The notes beneath the pieces were generated by a model. It was not told the DNA's origin, made no database searches, and worked only from the letters and a program-made list of their open reading frames with translations. From positions 14,410-78,409 of the forward strand of contig DATAZL010000005.1 of the NCBI GenBank assembly GCA_036272055.1: a stretch of DNA of 64,000 nucleotides, in the 5' to 3' direction. Source of the stretch: DASZVB01 sp036272055. GTDB taxonomy: Bacteria; Myxococcota_A; Polyangia; Polyangiales; Polyangiaceae. A program made the position numbers and the translations under genes. Every line of letters begins with the position of its first letter. Position 1 is the first letter of the stretch. Of this stretch, positions 8,403 to 17,149 are shown piece after piece.

Positions 8403-9328
8403 TCGGTGACGGCTGCGTCGGTGATCGTCGTTCCGCCGTCGGACGCGGCGCCGAGCGACTGAAAGAGATTCCAGAGCGCGAGCGGTTGGTTATTCGGGGG
8501 CCCTGCGAAGATGCATCCCGTGACGTCCTGCGACGTCTTTGCTCCGTTCGTGTACTCACGGCTCAACGTGATGTAGGTCTTCGACGTCGACGCGGCACAA
8601 CCGAAGCCAGTGATGAAGCCCTGGCGGAAATCGAGGTCGTCGGCGATCGCGTTGATCGCAGCGAGGTCTGCGGCGTCGAAAGCCTTGCCGCCGGCTGGGC
8701 TGTTGCTGAACACGTTCCCCGACGGGACGACCGTGTACGACGTGCAATGGTCGCTGGTCTCGCACTCGAGCCGATAGGGCACGTTCGACTCGACCAGCGT
8801 CATGCTCGGCCACACCAGGGGAATGAAGTTCGTGCACTGACCCTTGACGCAAGCGGGCTGACCGATCTGGATGACGCAGGGGAGAGCCTCCACCGGACAC
8901 GTCTGCTTCGAGAAGGCGTCGCAGTCCGCACTGGCAGCGTCGACCGCGCTCTGGAGCATGCTCGCGCCCGCAACGGAGACAGCGGCGAACCCGCAACCGG
9001 GGACGCACGGAGGCCGTGGTTCGGCCATGCAATCCGCGTCGGCAGTGCACGTCAGGTCCGGGTCGATCGCGTCGTAGAGACGCTGCGCGGACGCCGTCAG
9101 CTCCTGACAGCTGCGTTGCTCGTGGCCACTCTCCGGCGCAAGGACCGATGAAGCGTCGGTGACTCCGGGACCGGGGTGCGCGGTGACGCCACCGTCACTC
9201 GCACGCGCACCCCCTCCCCCTGCGCCGGCATCCGCGTTTACGTCGGTCCTGACGACCCCGGAACACGCGGTCGTTGCGACGAGGAGCGAGAGAAACGACC
9301 ACGCGACACGACGAGACGATGGATTCAC
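8399..9328 (-). CDS. Cys-rich lipoprotein of unknown function
   Basis: A 309-residue protein with a type II signal (SFLSLLVATTAC), a Gly/Ala-rich linker and then two stretches rich in paired cysteines (DLTCTADADCMAEPRPPCVP; CPVEALPCVIQIGQPACVKG). The TCTADADC pattern is frequent in myxobacterial secreted proteins. The C-terminal half has no recognised domain. The cysteines suggest disulfides outside the cytoplasm. It is convergent with the hemerythrin gene. I cannot assign a function. Confidence 0.8.
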   Translation of the reverse strand: MNPSSRRVAWSFLSLLVATTACSGVVRTDVNADAGAGGGGARASDGGVTAHPGPGVTDASSVLAPESGHEQRSCQELTASAQRLYDAIDPDLTCTADADCMAEPRPPCVPGCGFAAVSVAGASMLQSAVDAASADCDAFSKQTCPVEALPCVIQIGQPACVKGQCTNFIPLVWPSMTLVESNVPYRLECETSDHCTSYTVVPSGNVFSNSPAGGKAFDAADLAAINAIADDLDFRQGFITGFGCAASTSKTYITLSREYTNGAKTSQDVTGCIFAGPPNNQPLALWNLFQSLGAASDGGTTITDAAVTD

Positions 9329-9614
9329 GCCGTGAGTAAAGGCGAGCAGCGTCCGCAGAGCAATTCGCCGATGGCGCCATCGACGTCACGGTCGAGACGC
9401 GATGCTCACCGCGGCGCCCACGGCGGTAATTTCCGCTCACCGGCGAGGTTGATGGGGCGTCTCGAAACGCTCGGCGGCGCCTCGCCCTCGCCGGCGAGGT
9501 CACCACCGTGCCGAGGCTGCCCGCCTCGTCGCGCGTACGTGAAACGTATCGTGAATGAAAACTCGTCCACGATCGGGGTAGTCAATTTTCCGAACGGCAA
9601 ACATCACCATTGCG

Positions 9615-10115
9615 ATGTGCGACTCGTCCTGTACGAATCACGTGGCAATGAACGCAGTAGGAATCGGGAAACAGGCGGAGGCGCAGGTCGACGACCTGAT
9701 GCGCCTCTTCTACGAAGTCATTTCGTTCGAGGACGGTGGCGCACCCGACTGGCAATCCATGGAAGGGCTATTTTCGAGCCACGCCCGCATCACGCGGATC
9801 ACCCCCGAGGCCATCGACTACATGGATCTCACGGCCTTCAAGAACATGGCCGAAGAGATGATCGAGCTCGGAGCGTTCACGAGCTTCCACGAGCGGGAGA
9901 TCGGCCGCCGGGCAGATCGCTTCGGCAACGTCATGCACGTCGCGAGCGCCTACGAGACGAAGATCTCTCCAGACGCGGTCGACTACATCGAGCGAGGAGT
10001 GAACTCCCTGCAGCTCGTCAGTGAAAACGGAGGGTGGAAGATCGTGAGCCTGTGCTGGGACGACCACGCGCCATTCAGCATGGCCGGTCTCCACAAGGTC
10101 GGCGGAGGGGTTTGA
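9615..10115 (+). CDS. SnoaL-like / NTF2-fold protein
   Basis: A 166-residue protein; ATG 9648 (MNAVGIGKQ) is an alternative start. The body has the NTF2/SnoaL cone pattern: ADDLMRLFYEVISFED-like helix, then a long central helix and strands ending in NSLQLVSENGGWKIVSLCW. Members are small-molecule cyclases, isomerases or ligand-binding proteins. The last codon is one base from the start of the PLP enzyme at 10117, whose ribosome site (GGAGGGG) lies inside this gene. The two therefore form a pair that probably works in one small-molecule pathway. Substrate unknown. Confidence 0.8.
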   Translation: MCDSSCTNHVAMNAVGIGKQAEAQVDDLMRLFYEVISFEDGGAPDWQSMEGLFSSHARITRITPEAIDYMDLTAFKNMAEEMIELGAFTSFHEREIGRRADRFGNVMHVASAYETKISPDAVDYIERGVNSLQLVSENGGWKIVSLCWDDHAPFSMAGLHKVGGGV

Positions 10116-10116
10116 G

Positions 10117-11400
10117 ATGGCACGCATCGAACGATTTCGCATTTCGCACACCCGCAAGCTCGACAGCGCCTACCGGTACGTCACCGAGGCGGCCGAGGCC
10201 GGCGTCATCCTGAACACCGGGACGTTCGCGGGTGGCCGCGACGTAAGGGTGGACGGTGTGACGCTCAAGAACTTCGGCTCGTGTAGCTACATGGCCCTCG
10301 AGCGGATGCCGGAGCTCCGCGACGCGGCCCACGCCGCGCTCGACGAGTACGGCACCCAGTTTCACTTTTCACGCGCGTACGTACAGTGCTCCCTCTACCA
10401 AGAGCTCGACGCGCTGCTCGAGCAGCTCACGGGGCGCCCCGTCGTCGTCGCGGCATCGACCAGCCTCGCGCACATGGCGGCGCTGCCGGTCCTCGTCCGG
10501 GACGGCGATCAGATCGTCATCGACCAGTTCGCGCACGCGAGCTTGCACACTGCCGTGCAGCTCTTGCCGGGCGTCCCCCTCGAGGTCATGCGCCACAACC
10601 GCATGGACATCCTGGACGAGTTTCTCACGAAGCGACGGTCACAGGCCGGCAAGGTCTGGTACGTCTGCGACGGCCTCTACTCCATGCTCGGCGATTTCGC
10701 GCCCATCGCCGATCTCAAGGCGCTCCTCGACCGTCACGATGACCTGCGCCTCTACATCGACGACGCCCACGCGACGAGCTGGGTCGGCAGAAACGGTCGC
10801 GGCGTCGCGCTCGACCACTTCGAGCACGACGAACGGGTCGTGGTCGCGCTTTCGCTCAACAAGGCCTTCTCCGCGGCCGGCGGTGTGCTCGCACTACCGA
10901 ATCGCGAGCTGGTCGCGCGGATCCGCCGCTGCGGTGGCCCCATGCTGTTCTCTGGTCCGATCCAGCCCCCGATGCTCGGCGCGGCCGTCGGCTCCGCGAA
11001 GCTGCATCTCAGTCCCGGATTTGCGGACCTTCAAGCGGATCTCGCGGGCCGTCTGGATCTCTGCGTGAGCGCCCTCGGGGACACCATGCTCGACGTCACC
11101 GCGGCCCGGTCACCGATCTTCCAGGTTCGTTGTGACTCGCCGCGCGTTGCGTTCGCGATCGCCGAGCAGATGAAGGAGCGCGGCTTCTATTGCTGCGTGT
11201 GCGTCTTCCCGGCAGTCCCCATGAATCGTCCCGGTCTCCGTTTCACGGTCACCCGGCACAACCAGCCGGAAGACATCGTGTCGTTTCTCTCCGCCCTGAA
11301 CGACAGCGCAAGCGACGCACTCGCCGAGGTGATGCGCACCGGACACACGCACTCGATGGTCGTCGAGAAGGACCCCGGCGCGGCGGAGTCCGTGGCCTGA
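10117..11400 (+). CDS. Alpha-oxoamine-synthase-type PLP enzyme
   Basis: A 427-residue fold-type I PLP enzyme resembling the family of 8-amino-7-oxononanoate synthase, 5-aminolevulinate synthase, serine palmitoyltransferase and the CqsA/LqsA autoinducer synthases. Visible features are a Gly-rich start of the core (FGSCSYMAL), YIDDAHATSWVGRNGRG at about 213-229 (Asp and His contact PLP), and SLNKAFSAAGG with the PLP lysine at about 249. The C-terminal small domain runs PAVPMNRPGLRFTVTRHN. Such enzymes condense an amino acid with an acyl thioester and release CO2. The KAFSAAGG context differs from the usual KALG-x-x-GG of biotin enzymes, and no biotin genes are near. Context with the SnoaL-like gene favours a secondary-metabolite or signal role. 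A hairpin terminator follows. Confidence 0.88.
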   Translation: MARIERFRISHTRKLDSAYRYVTEAAEAGVILNTGTFAGGRDVRVDGVTLKNFGSCSYMALERMPELRDAAHAALDEYGTQFHFSRAYVQCSLYQELDALLEQLTGRPVVVAASTSLAHMAALPVLVRDGDQIVIDQFAHASLHTAVQLLPGVPLEVMRHNRMDILDEFLTKRRSQAGKVWYVCDGLYSMLGDFAPIADLKALLDRHDDLRLYIDDAHATSWVGRNGRGVALDHFEHDERVVVALSLNKAFSAAGGVLALPNRELVARIRRCGGPMLFSGPIQPPMLGAAVGSAKLHLSPGFADLQADLAGRLDLCVSALGDTMLDVTAARSPIFQVRCDSPRVAFAIAEQMKERGFYCCVCVFPAVPMNRPGLRFTVTRHNQPEDIVSFLSALNDSASDALAEVMRTGHTHSMVVEKDPGAAESVA

Positions 11401-11411
11401 CGACGGTACCG

Positions 11412-11430
11412 TCGCCCGATCGTCGGGCGA
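11412..11430 (+). terminator. Stem-loop after the PLP enzyme gene
   Basis: An 8-bp perfect stem (tcgcccga / tcgggcga) with a 3-base loop lies 12 bases past the stop, preceded by a perfect 14-base palindrome at 11401-11414. No clear T-run. It is a likely transcription end of the two-gene unit. Confidence 0.5.
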
Positions 11431-11576
11431 TGGTCGGAGCAGCGCCGAAGTGACCGCGGTGTGGAAAACATGCCGCTTTGACGTCGCGCAGCGGTTGGTC
11501 CGGTGATTGCTCTACCGGGTCGACCATGCCGAAACCACGACGCGACAGGCGAATCCCATCCACTTCATCCGTCGGG

Positions 11577-13463
11577 ATGGTCCCGATGCGACTCCTGCTC
11601 GGCATGGCGCTGGCGAGCGGCGTCGTGTCGTGCTCGTCGGCTCCCGCTTCGTCGAGCGATGGGTCCGGACCCGTGAATCGCGAGAGCGAGAAGCTCGATC
11701 CCGCAGGCGCCACTGCGGTGCAGCAAGCGTACGATGCGTGGGGTGGCGCGAGCAGCGGACTCGGCGCAGCGACGACCGATGTGCTCCCGACGCCGGACGG
11801 CACCGGCGTGTATCAGCAGTACCAGGGCGGTGCGATCTACTGGACGGCCAACACCGGCGCGCACATGGTCTTCCAGGCGATCCGCGACAAATGGGGCGAC
11901 CTCGGATGGGAAACGGGCTTTCTCGGCTACCCCATCGACGACACGCGCGCCGCGCCGGATGGGCGAGGCTTCTTTTCGTATTTCCAGAACGGCGCGATCT
12001 ACTGGTCGCCCGACACCGGCGCGCACGAGGTGCACGGCGCGATCCTGGGTCGATGGGGCGAGCTCGGCTGGGAACAAGGTTCCCTCGGCTACCCGACGAG
12101 CGACGAGACGGACAGCCCGGTGGGCGGGCGCATGAACACGTTCCAGGGCGGCGCCCTCTACTGGAGCAACTGCGTCGGTGTCACCGATGCACCACAGGGC
12201 TGCACCCTCATCGCGACCGGCGATTGCAACACCGACGCCGATTGTGGGAACGGGGCCACGTGCAATAACCCGTTCGACAACGCGCAGGGCAACTGCACGT
12301 CGACCATCGACACGTACTCCGGCGATCCCGTCGCGACGATCCACTGGACGAGCGGCGACGACTTCAACAGCTGCACCACGAACGCGGTGCCGAACGAGCT
12401 CGCCGACATGGATCAGTACGCCTACACGCAGGTGTCCTTCGATCAGCGAGAAGAAGTCCCGCTGCCGCCCGACAACGAGTCCGTCCCGATGCTCGGCGGG
12501 CTCGGCGGCGATTGCTCGGCGATCGGCGTACTGGAAGGCGATCTTCCATGGGACCACTTGCAGAGCCTGGTGCGCTTGCCGGGGAGCTCCGGCGAGAACT
12601 GGATCGCCGCGTCGATCGACACCCACGGCAGTAGCGACGGCATCGTCGTCGGCGGCGTCCTGTTCGCTCAGCTCGGTCAGGTGAACGGCAACGGCGGCGA
12701 GCCGTTCCGCGCCGGACAGAACGACGACCGCAACCAGAACCGCGCACAGGCTTACTACACCCTCCCTGCTCCCCATCCCGGCGGCATGCAGGTCCTCGGT
12801 CGGACACTCGCGGTGGCACTCGACCAGGACACCAACGTCGGGCAGCCCTCCATCTACTTCATCGACGTCTCGAACCCGACCGGCAAGCACGTCGACGATG
12901 CGATCATCGACAGGGTCCCGCTCCAGTCGATGGTCTATCCGTCCGGCGTCGACGCGCCCACGAGCATCACCGCGGTCGCGGTCGTGCCGCTCGCGACGGG
13001 CTTCTTGATGGCGGTGAACAGCGGCGCGAGCGTGTGGCTATACCTGACGAACTATTCGTCCATCGGCCCGGACACGCACTGGTACTTCCACAACCACGTC
13101 GCGATCAGCAACGGTCCCGGTGCAGAGAACATGACGTTCCTCACCGAGTGCGACGGGACCGTCTATCTTCTCACCGCAAGCAATCAGCAGGGCGGCTCGC
13201 TCGGCGAGAACGGCATCGGCAACAGCGTGAACATGCACAAGCTCGTGAAGGACGGGGACAAGCTGTCGCTCTCGCTCTTCGGCAACCGTAACTCGTTCGT
13301 GAACGACGGCTACGCCGACTTCCGCGCGTCCGCGACCTTCTACGTCTCCCCCCAGGGAGAGATCGCCCTCTACGCCGCATCGCGAAGCCTTCTCTGCCGC
13401 GACGACAACTTCAAGATGGCGGAGTTCCTCGTGCCACACTTCTGCGGCCTGGGGGGATGCTAG
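11577..13463 (+). CDS. LGFP-repeat lipoprotein
   Basis: A 628-residue protein; ATG 11577 gives a lipoprotein signal (MRLLLGMALASGVVSC), while ATG 11526 would add an Arg-rich leader. Residues about 50-200 contain three LGFP-type repeats (WGDLGWETGFLGYPIDD, WGELGWEQGSLGYPTSD and a first partial GGASSGLGAATTD), each followed by a YFQNGAIYWSPDTGAH-like hairpin. LGFP repeats are best known from actinobacterial cell-wall proteins, where they are thought to anchor or bind the envelope. The C-terminal about 400 residues look like a beta-rich, propeller-type domain with a Cys cluster (TGDCNTDADCGNGATC) at its start and no recognised catalytic motif. It is probably surface-located; function unknown. 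Confidence 0.82.
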   Translation: MVPMRLLLGMALASGVVSCSSAPASSSDGSGPVNRESEKLDPAGATAVQQAYDAWGGASSGLGAATTDVLPTPDGTGVYQQYQGGAIYWTANTGAHMVFQAIRDKWGDLGWETGFLGYPIDDTRAAPDGRGFFSYFQNGAIYWSPDTGAHEVHGAILGRWGELGWEQGSLGYPTSDETDSPVGGRMNTFQGGALYWSNCVGVTDAPQGCTLIATGDCNTDADCGNGATCNNPFDNAQGNCTSTIDTYSGDPVATIHWTSGDDFNSCTTNAVPNELADMDQYAYTQVSFDQREEVPLPPDNESVPMLGGLGGDCSAIGVLEGDLPWDHLQSLVRLPGSSGENWIAASIDTHGSSDGIVVGGVLFAQLGQVNGNGGEPFRAGQNDDRNQNRAQAYYTLPAPHPGGMQVLGRTLAVALDQDTNVGQPSIYFIDVSNPTGKHVDDAIIDRVPLQSMVYPSGVDAPTSITAVAVVPLATGFLMAVNSGASVWLYLTNYSSIGPDTHWYFHNHVAISNGPGAENMTFLTECDGTVYLLTASNQQGGSLGENGIGNSVNMHKLVKDGDKLSLSLFGNRNSFVNDGYADFRASATFYVSPQGEIALYAASRSLLCRDDNFKMAEFLVPHFCGLGGC

Positions 13464-13588
13464 AGGCCGTCAGCCCTCGTCCCAGAGCGACTGCAGCGTC
13501 CAGGGTCCGCCCGGCACGGCCCAGAATGCGCCGGCGATCAGACGGTAACCGCGATCGAGCGCGGCGATCTTGTCGCGCTCGGCCGGGT

Positions 13589-14791
13589 TCAGCTCCATCG
13601 GGACATCATCTCGAGCCCGATCTCGGTGCGAACGACGGCAGACTTCGGATCGCCGTTGAAGACGTCGCATTCCCCGCGCAGGCAATAGAGCATGCCGAGG
13701 ATCGGCGGCGGGTCTCCGTTGCCCGAGACCGCGTCGATTCCCACGTCGAGCAGCCTGGCCGCCGCGACCCAGTCATCGGCGTCGTGCGCGACCAGAAATC
13801 CCTCACAGAAAAGCCCCGATGCCCGTAGCTCGGGCGGCGCGTTCGTCGCGGCTGTGCGCGCTTGCTCGAGCCAGCCGATGCCTTCTCGAAGCTTGCCCTG
13901 GGTCCACCAGAAATTCGTGAGGCCGGCAGAGAGCTCCAGCGCCGATAGAGGAGCGAGCTGAAGGAGCCGCGCGAGAGCGACGCGTACGTTGTCCTCGAGG
14001 CGCCGGAGCACCTCGAGGTGTGGCCGCTCCGGGCCCATCGTCAGGCCATTGCATTCGAGGAGCGCCGCCTCGAGATAGAACCGCGCATGGCGATCGCGGA
14101 CGGCGTCGAGCTCGCCGGCCACGCCGAGCTGCTCGAGGGAATACTGGCGGATGGTTTCGAGCAGCTGGTAGCGACCGCCGTCGAGCTTCATGAACAGCGA
14201 CTTCTCGACGAGGCGGGCGGTGAGGTCGGCCACCTGAGCGGCGCTCTGTCCCTCCGTCGCGCAGATGCCGTTGATGGCCGGCAGATCGAAGCCGCCGGCG
14301 AAGACGGCCATCCGGTGGAGCTGTCCGGCCAGCGGCAACGGAGCGAGTCGATGACTCACCTCGCCGTCGACCCACAGCGGTTCGCGACTGGTCGCCAGGA
14401 TGCGCAATCGCGGGAGCTGCGCGGTCAGCGAATCGACCAGATCGGCGACCGCCGACACGACGTGCTCGCAGTTGTCGAGCACGAGCAGCACGTCCTTGTC
14501 TGCAAGCCATGCGACGATGGCGTCCTCGTAAGAGAGGCCGCCGAGCTTCGTGAGCCCGATCGCGGTCGCCACTTCGGCGGTCACGAGCTCGGCAGAGCGC
14601 AGCGGCGCGAGCCACACGACGGCCACTCCGTCGGAGAGCTCCTCGCGACTGATCGTCGCGGCCACGGTCGTCGCGAGCGCCGTCTTGCCGACGCCGCCAG
14701 GCCCGATCACCGTCGTGACCGATGATGAGAGGACACTCTCCGTCACGGCCGCGAGCTCACGCTCGCGACCGAGGAGCCGTCGTGCGCGCAA
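13589..14791 (-). CDS. AfsR/LuxR-type regulatory ATPase, probably truncated
   Basis: About 400 residues of a STAND-type ATPase: LLGRERELAAV at the start, Walker A GPGGVGKTALA, Walker B VLLVLDNCEHV, sensor LRILATSREPL, winged-helix region and the start of a TPR-like part (YQLLETIRQYSLEQLG). Family members are one-component regulators of 700-1000 residues with an N-terminal DNA-binding or C-terminal LuxR domain. Neither is present. The first codon is a TTG and the frame upstream has no good start. At the 3' end the frame stops at MMSRWS while another frame continues readable-looking protein to about 13470. Both points suggest a decayed gene. Between 13464 and 13588 there is no separate gene. 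Confidence 0.7.
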   Translation of the reverse strand: MRARRLLGRERELAAVTESVLSSSVTTVIGPGGVGKTALATTVAATISREELSDGVAVVWLAPLRSAELVTAEVATAIGLTKLGGLSYEDAIVAWLADKDVLLVLDNCEHVVSAVADLVDSLTAQLPRLRILATSREPLWVDGEVSHRLAPLPLAGQLHRMAVFAGGFDLPAINGICATEGQSAAQVADLTARLVEKSLFMKLDGGRYQLLETIRQYSLEQLGVAGELDAVRDRHARFYLEAALLECNGLTMGPERPHLEVLRRLEDNVRVALARLLQLAPLSALELSAGLTNFWWTQGKLREGIGWLEQARTAATNAPPELRASGLFCEGFLVAHDADDWVAAARLLDVGIDAVSGNGDPPPILGMLYCLRGECDVFNGDPKSAVVRTEIGLEMMSRWS

Positions 14792-14974
14792 CGCGGGCGC
14801 ACGCGCCAGCGCCTCTCTCGGGCGCCCTGCGCCTCGATCACGGCCATGTCGTCTTTTACAGGCGGACCCCGTTCTTCACAACGCGGCGGTGTGACACGGG
14901 CCCGAGCCGATGCACCGTATTGCGCTGGGGGCCCGGATCACGCCAAACGGGCGCGAAAAAGCCGTTATCGGCGT

Positions 14975-15415
14975 TCAGCTCTTCTCGAGCAGCTCTTTCA
15001 ACTGCCTCAGGTCCTTCTCGTTCGCGCGCCGCATCGCCGAGGCCATGAACGGCGCGACGAGCTTCGAGAACCCGCTCGGTTCGCCGCGGTTCCGAAGGGT
15101 CATCCGCGTTCCGTCGGCTTGCACGGACTCCCAGGTGTAGGTCGTCTCCATCGGGAACGGCCCTTCACTCGTCCGCATCACGAGCCGTTCCGCCGGAACG
15201 AGGTCCACGACCTCGTACGTGTACGCAAGCCGGCGACCGAGAAAGCGCGCCACGAACGCGACGCGAGAACCTATGGCGAGCGGCGGAGCCGTCTTCCACT
15301 CGACGGACTGGATGTTGACGTACCACTGCGGCGCATTCCCCGGATCTCCCGCGTATGCGGCCACCTCCGAGCGCGGCCGCCCGATCACGATCTCGGTGAG
15401 CACGTCGACGGACAT
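14975..15415 (-). CDS. SRPBCC / polyketide cyclase-type ligand-binding protein
   Basis: A 146-residue protein with the START-like helix-grip pattern: N-terminal strand VLTEIVIGRPRSEVAAYAGD, PQWYVNIQSVEW, long hydrophobic strands and a C-terminal amphipathic helix (MRRANEKDLRQLKELLEKS). Members bind hydrophobic small molecules; no catalytic residues are evident. It lies 10 bases downstream of the AHSA1-like gene on the same strand, so the two form an operon opposite the ArsR gene. Confidence 0.85.
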   Translation of the reverse strand: MSVDVLTEIVIGRPRSEVAAYAGDPGNAPQWYVNIQSVEWKTAPPLAIGSRVAFVARFLGRRLAYTYEVVDLVPAERLVMRTSEGPFPMETTYTWESVQADGTRMTLRNRGEPSGFSKLVAPFMASAMRRANEKDLRQLKELLEKS

Positions 15416-15425
15416 GCACGTGTGA

Positions 15426-15806
15426 CTAGCGCACGTTGGCGAGCTTGTCCCAGTAGTTCGCCTGCCAGCCCTGGGCGAGATGGTCCTTCATGCCGTCCGG
15501 AAAGCCGTCGTGGTCGAAGACGAGCTTCGTCCCGCTGCCGCTCTCGTGAAGCTCGAAACGCGCGATGGAATAGAGCCCTTCCGGCCAGGTCTTGGCGCGC
15601 CAGGCCTGAACGACGCGCTTGCTCGGCACGAGCTCGACGTGACGCCCGGTGATGTGACCACCGAAGACCGAGAATGCCGACCCTTCCGTCGGGTCGCCAG
15701 CCGCCGGCGCGCCCGTCAGCTCCGTGAATCGCTTTGCATCGACGAGCGCCTCGAAGACGAGCGTCGGGCCTGCGATCAACGTCACTTCCTGATGAATATT
15801 CGACAA
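15426..15806 (-). CDS. AHSA1-like SRPBCC protein
   Basis: A 126-residue protein. I choose the TTG at 15806 because AGAGG lies six bases upstream and homologues start with a SNIHQEV-like strand; longer in-frame starts reach far into the divergent promoter and ArsR gene. The pattern FEALVDAKRFTELTG, GSAFSVFGGHITGRHVELVP, RVVQAWRAKTW and GFPDGMKDHLAQGWQANYWD is typical of the Aha1-C-terminal-like (AHSA1) group. These bind small hydrophobic ligands and are often controlled by an adjacent ArsR repressor, here divergently transcribed 60 bases away. Confidence 0.85.
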   Translation of the reverse strand: MSNIHQEVTLIAGPTLVFEALVDAKRFTELTGAPAAGDPTEGSAFSVFGGHITGRHVELVPSKRVVQAWRAKTWPEGLYSIARFELHESGSGTKLVFDHDGFPDGMKDHLAQGWQANYWDKLANVR

Positions 15807-15865
15807 TGAAACCTCTTTTTCGCTCAGCGGAGCGTTTAACCGTTTGGTATATTGATCCAGGTGCC
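15807..15865. promoter_or_regulatory. Divergent promoter/operator between AHSA1 and ArsR genes
   Basis: A 59-base spacer, noticeably AT-richer than its surroundings (gcgtttaaccgtttggtatattgatcc). It contains an imperfect inverted motif AACC-gttt-GGTA, a shape often bound by ArsR proteins of this gene arrangement. The operator call is inference. Confidence 0.4.
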
Positions 15866-16231
15866 ATGTCAACAAGAGCGACGGCTGCGTCCCGGGACTT
15901 GCGGCTGGATCTCGTCTTCTCCGCGCTCGGCGACACGACACGCCGTCGTCTCATTGCGCGCCTGGCGAACGGTCCCGCGACCATCACCGAGCTCGCGGAG
16001 CCGTTCGCGATGACGTTGCCGGCGGTGTCGAAGCACCTGCGCGTGCTCGAGCGAGCGGGGCTTCTGCGGCGCGAGCGCGACGGCTGGTATCACCACTGCC
16101 ATCTCGAGACACGCCCACTCGAAAGCGCGGTCGCGTTCCTCGCGAAGTATCAGCCGTTCTGGGAGAGCACCCTCGACGCACTCGCAGAGCACGTGGAAGC
16201 ACCCGACCAGAAGAAGGCGAGGAGCCGATGA
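15866..16231 (+). CDS. ArsR-family transcriptional regulator
   Basis: A 121-residue winged-helix protein; ATG 15866 places the start right after the divergent promoter, while the longer frame from 15734 overlaps the opposite gene. The helix-turn-helix region is ALGDTTRRRLIARLANGPAT, ITELAEPFAMTLPAVSKHL and RVLERAGLLRRERDGWYHH. No metal-binding cysteines are present, so it is of the non-metal type that commonly represses AHSA1/START genes. Its last four bases overlap the next AHSA1-like gene (ATGA), and it faces another SRPBCC operon, so it probably controls both. Confidence 0.92.
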   Translation: MSTRATAASRDLRLDLVFSALGDTTRRRLIARLANGPATITELAEPFAMTLPAVSKHLRVLERAGLLRRERDGWYHHCHLETRPLESAVAFLAKYQPFWESTLDALAEHVEAPDQKKARSR

Positions 16232-16656
16232 GCGCCGGCGTCGCGCTCATTGCACGCCGCACCATCCGCGCGAGCGCGCCGAGGCTCTTCGACGCCTGGA
16301 CGACGCCGGATGAGCTTCGCGCCTGGTGGGGTCCAAAACCCGTGACCTGCTCGAGCGCGGAGGTGGATCTTCGCGTCGGGGGCAGTTATCGCATCTCGAA
16401 TCTGCTCCCCGACGGCCGCATCTTCATCATCGAAGGCCAGTTTCGAGTCGTCGAACGACCACACCGCCTCGTCTACACCTGGTGCGCCGGTGAAGATCGC
16501 CAATCCCTTGTCACCGTGCGCTTCGAGCCACGCGGTGACGCGACCGAAGTGATCATCGTCCACGAACAGATCCCGGGCGATACGATCCGGGATTCGCACG
16601 GAACGGGCTGGACCGGGTGCCTGGACGGCCTCGAGCGTCACTTCACGCCGGCGTGA
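16228..16656 (+). CDS. AHSA1-like SRPBCC protein
   Basis: A 142-residue protein translationally coupled to the ArsR gene. It shows the AHSA1 signature: RRTIRASAPRLFDAWTTPDE, LRAWWGPKPVTCSSAEVDLR, GGSYRISNLLPDGRIF and GWTGCLDGLERHF. It is a small cytoplasmic ligand-binding fold with no known reaction. It is paralogous to the protein encoded at 15426-15806. Confidence 0.9.
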   Translation: MSAGVALIARRTIRASAPRLFDAWTTPDELRAWWGPKPVTCSSAEVDLRVGGSYRISNLLPDGRIFIIEGQFRVVERPHRLVYTWCAGEDRQSLVTVRFEPRGDATEVIIVHEQIPGDTIRDSHGTGWTGCLDGLERHFTPA

Positions 16657-16735
16657 TGACAGTGTCCAAAAGCGCGAGCCTCGGGCGTCATAGAGTGTCG
16701 GACCCCTCCGATCGTCTACACTCGAGGACAAAACG

Positions 16736-17080
16736 ATGCCGAAATTCCTGTGCTTGCAGCGAAATCTGGGTGGCGGTGAAGGGTCGGGCGCCAAGCCTTC
16801 CCCGTCGGAGATGCAGGCCATGTACGCGAAGTTCAACGAGTGGCGGGAAAAGTTCCGCGACAACCTGGTCGACCTCGGAGGTCGACTCGGCAAAGGCAAG
16901 CTCGCCGTCTCCGAGCCCGCACCCGACGGTCCCTTCGTCGAGGTGAAGGAGCTCGTCGGCGGATACATGATCGTCTCTGCATCGACGCTCGACGAAGCGA
17001 TCCGCGTCGCGAGCGAATGCCCGGGGCTCGTCCGTCCTGGTTCGGGCGTCGAGGTGATCGAGATCCACGCACCTGGATGA
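16736..17080 (+). CDS. YciI-like (YCII-related) protein
   Basis: A 114-residue ferredoxin-like protein with the YCII pattern: MPKFLCLQRN strand, central LVDLGGRLGKGKLAV, DGPFVEVKELVGGYMIVSAS and ECPGL. Members of this group (DGPF subgroup) are nearly always encoded just before a DUF6596-type ECF sigma factor, as here. ATG at 17076 of the sigma reading frame overlaps the YciI stop. The biochemical role is unknown. Confidence 0.9.
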   Translation: MPKFLCLQRNLGGGEGSGAKPSPSEMQAMYAKFNEWREKFRDNLVDLGGRLGKGKLAVSEPAPDGPFVEVKELVGGYMIVSASTLDEAIRVASECPGLVRPGSGVEVIEIHAPG

Positions 17081-17149
17081 CGGCTGCGCTCGGCGAGCGA
17101 AGCGCCGGACGCAGCCGCAAGGGAACCCGACGTCTTCCTCGCGGCCGAC

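Noticed and set aside
11565..12890. Minus-strand frame of 441 codons opposite the LGFP protein
   Set aside because: Arg/Val-rich shadow without motifs; the plus-strand gene has a signal and LGFP repeats.
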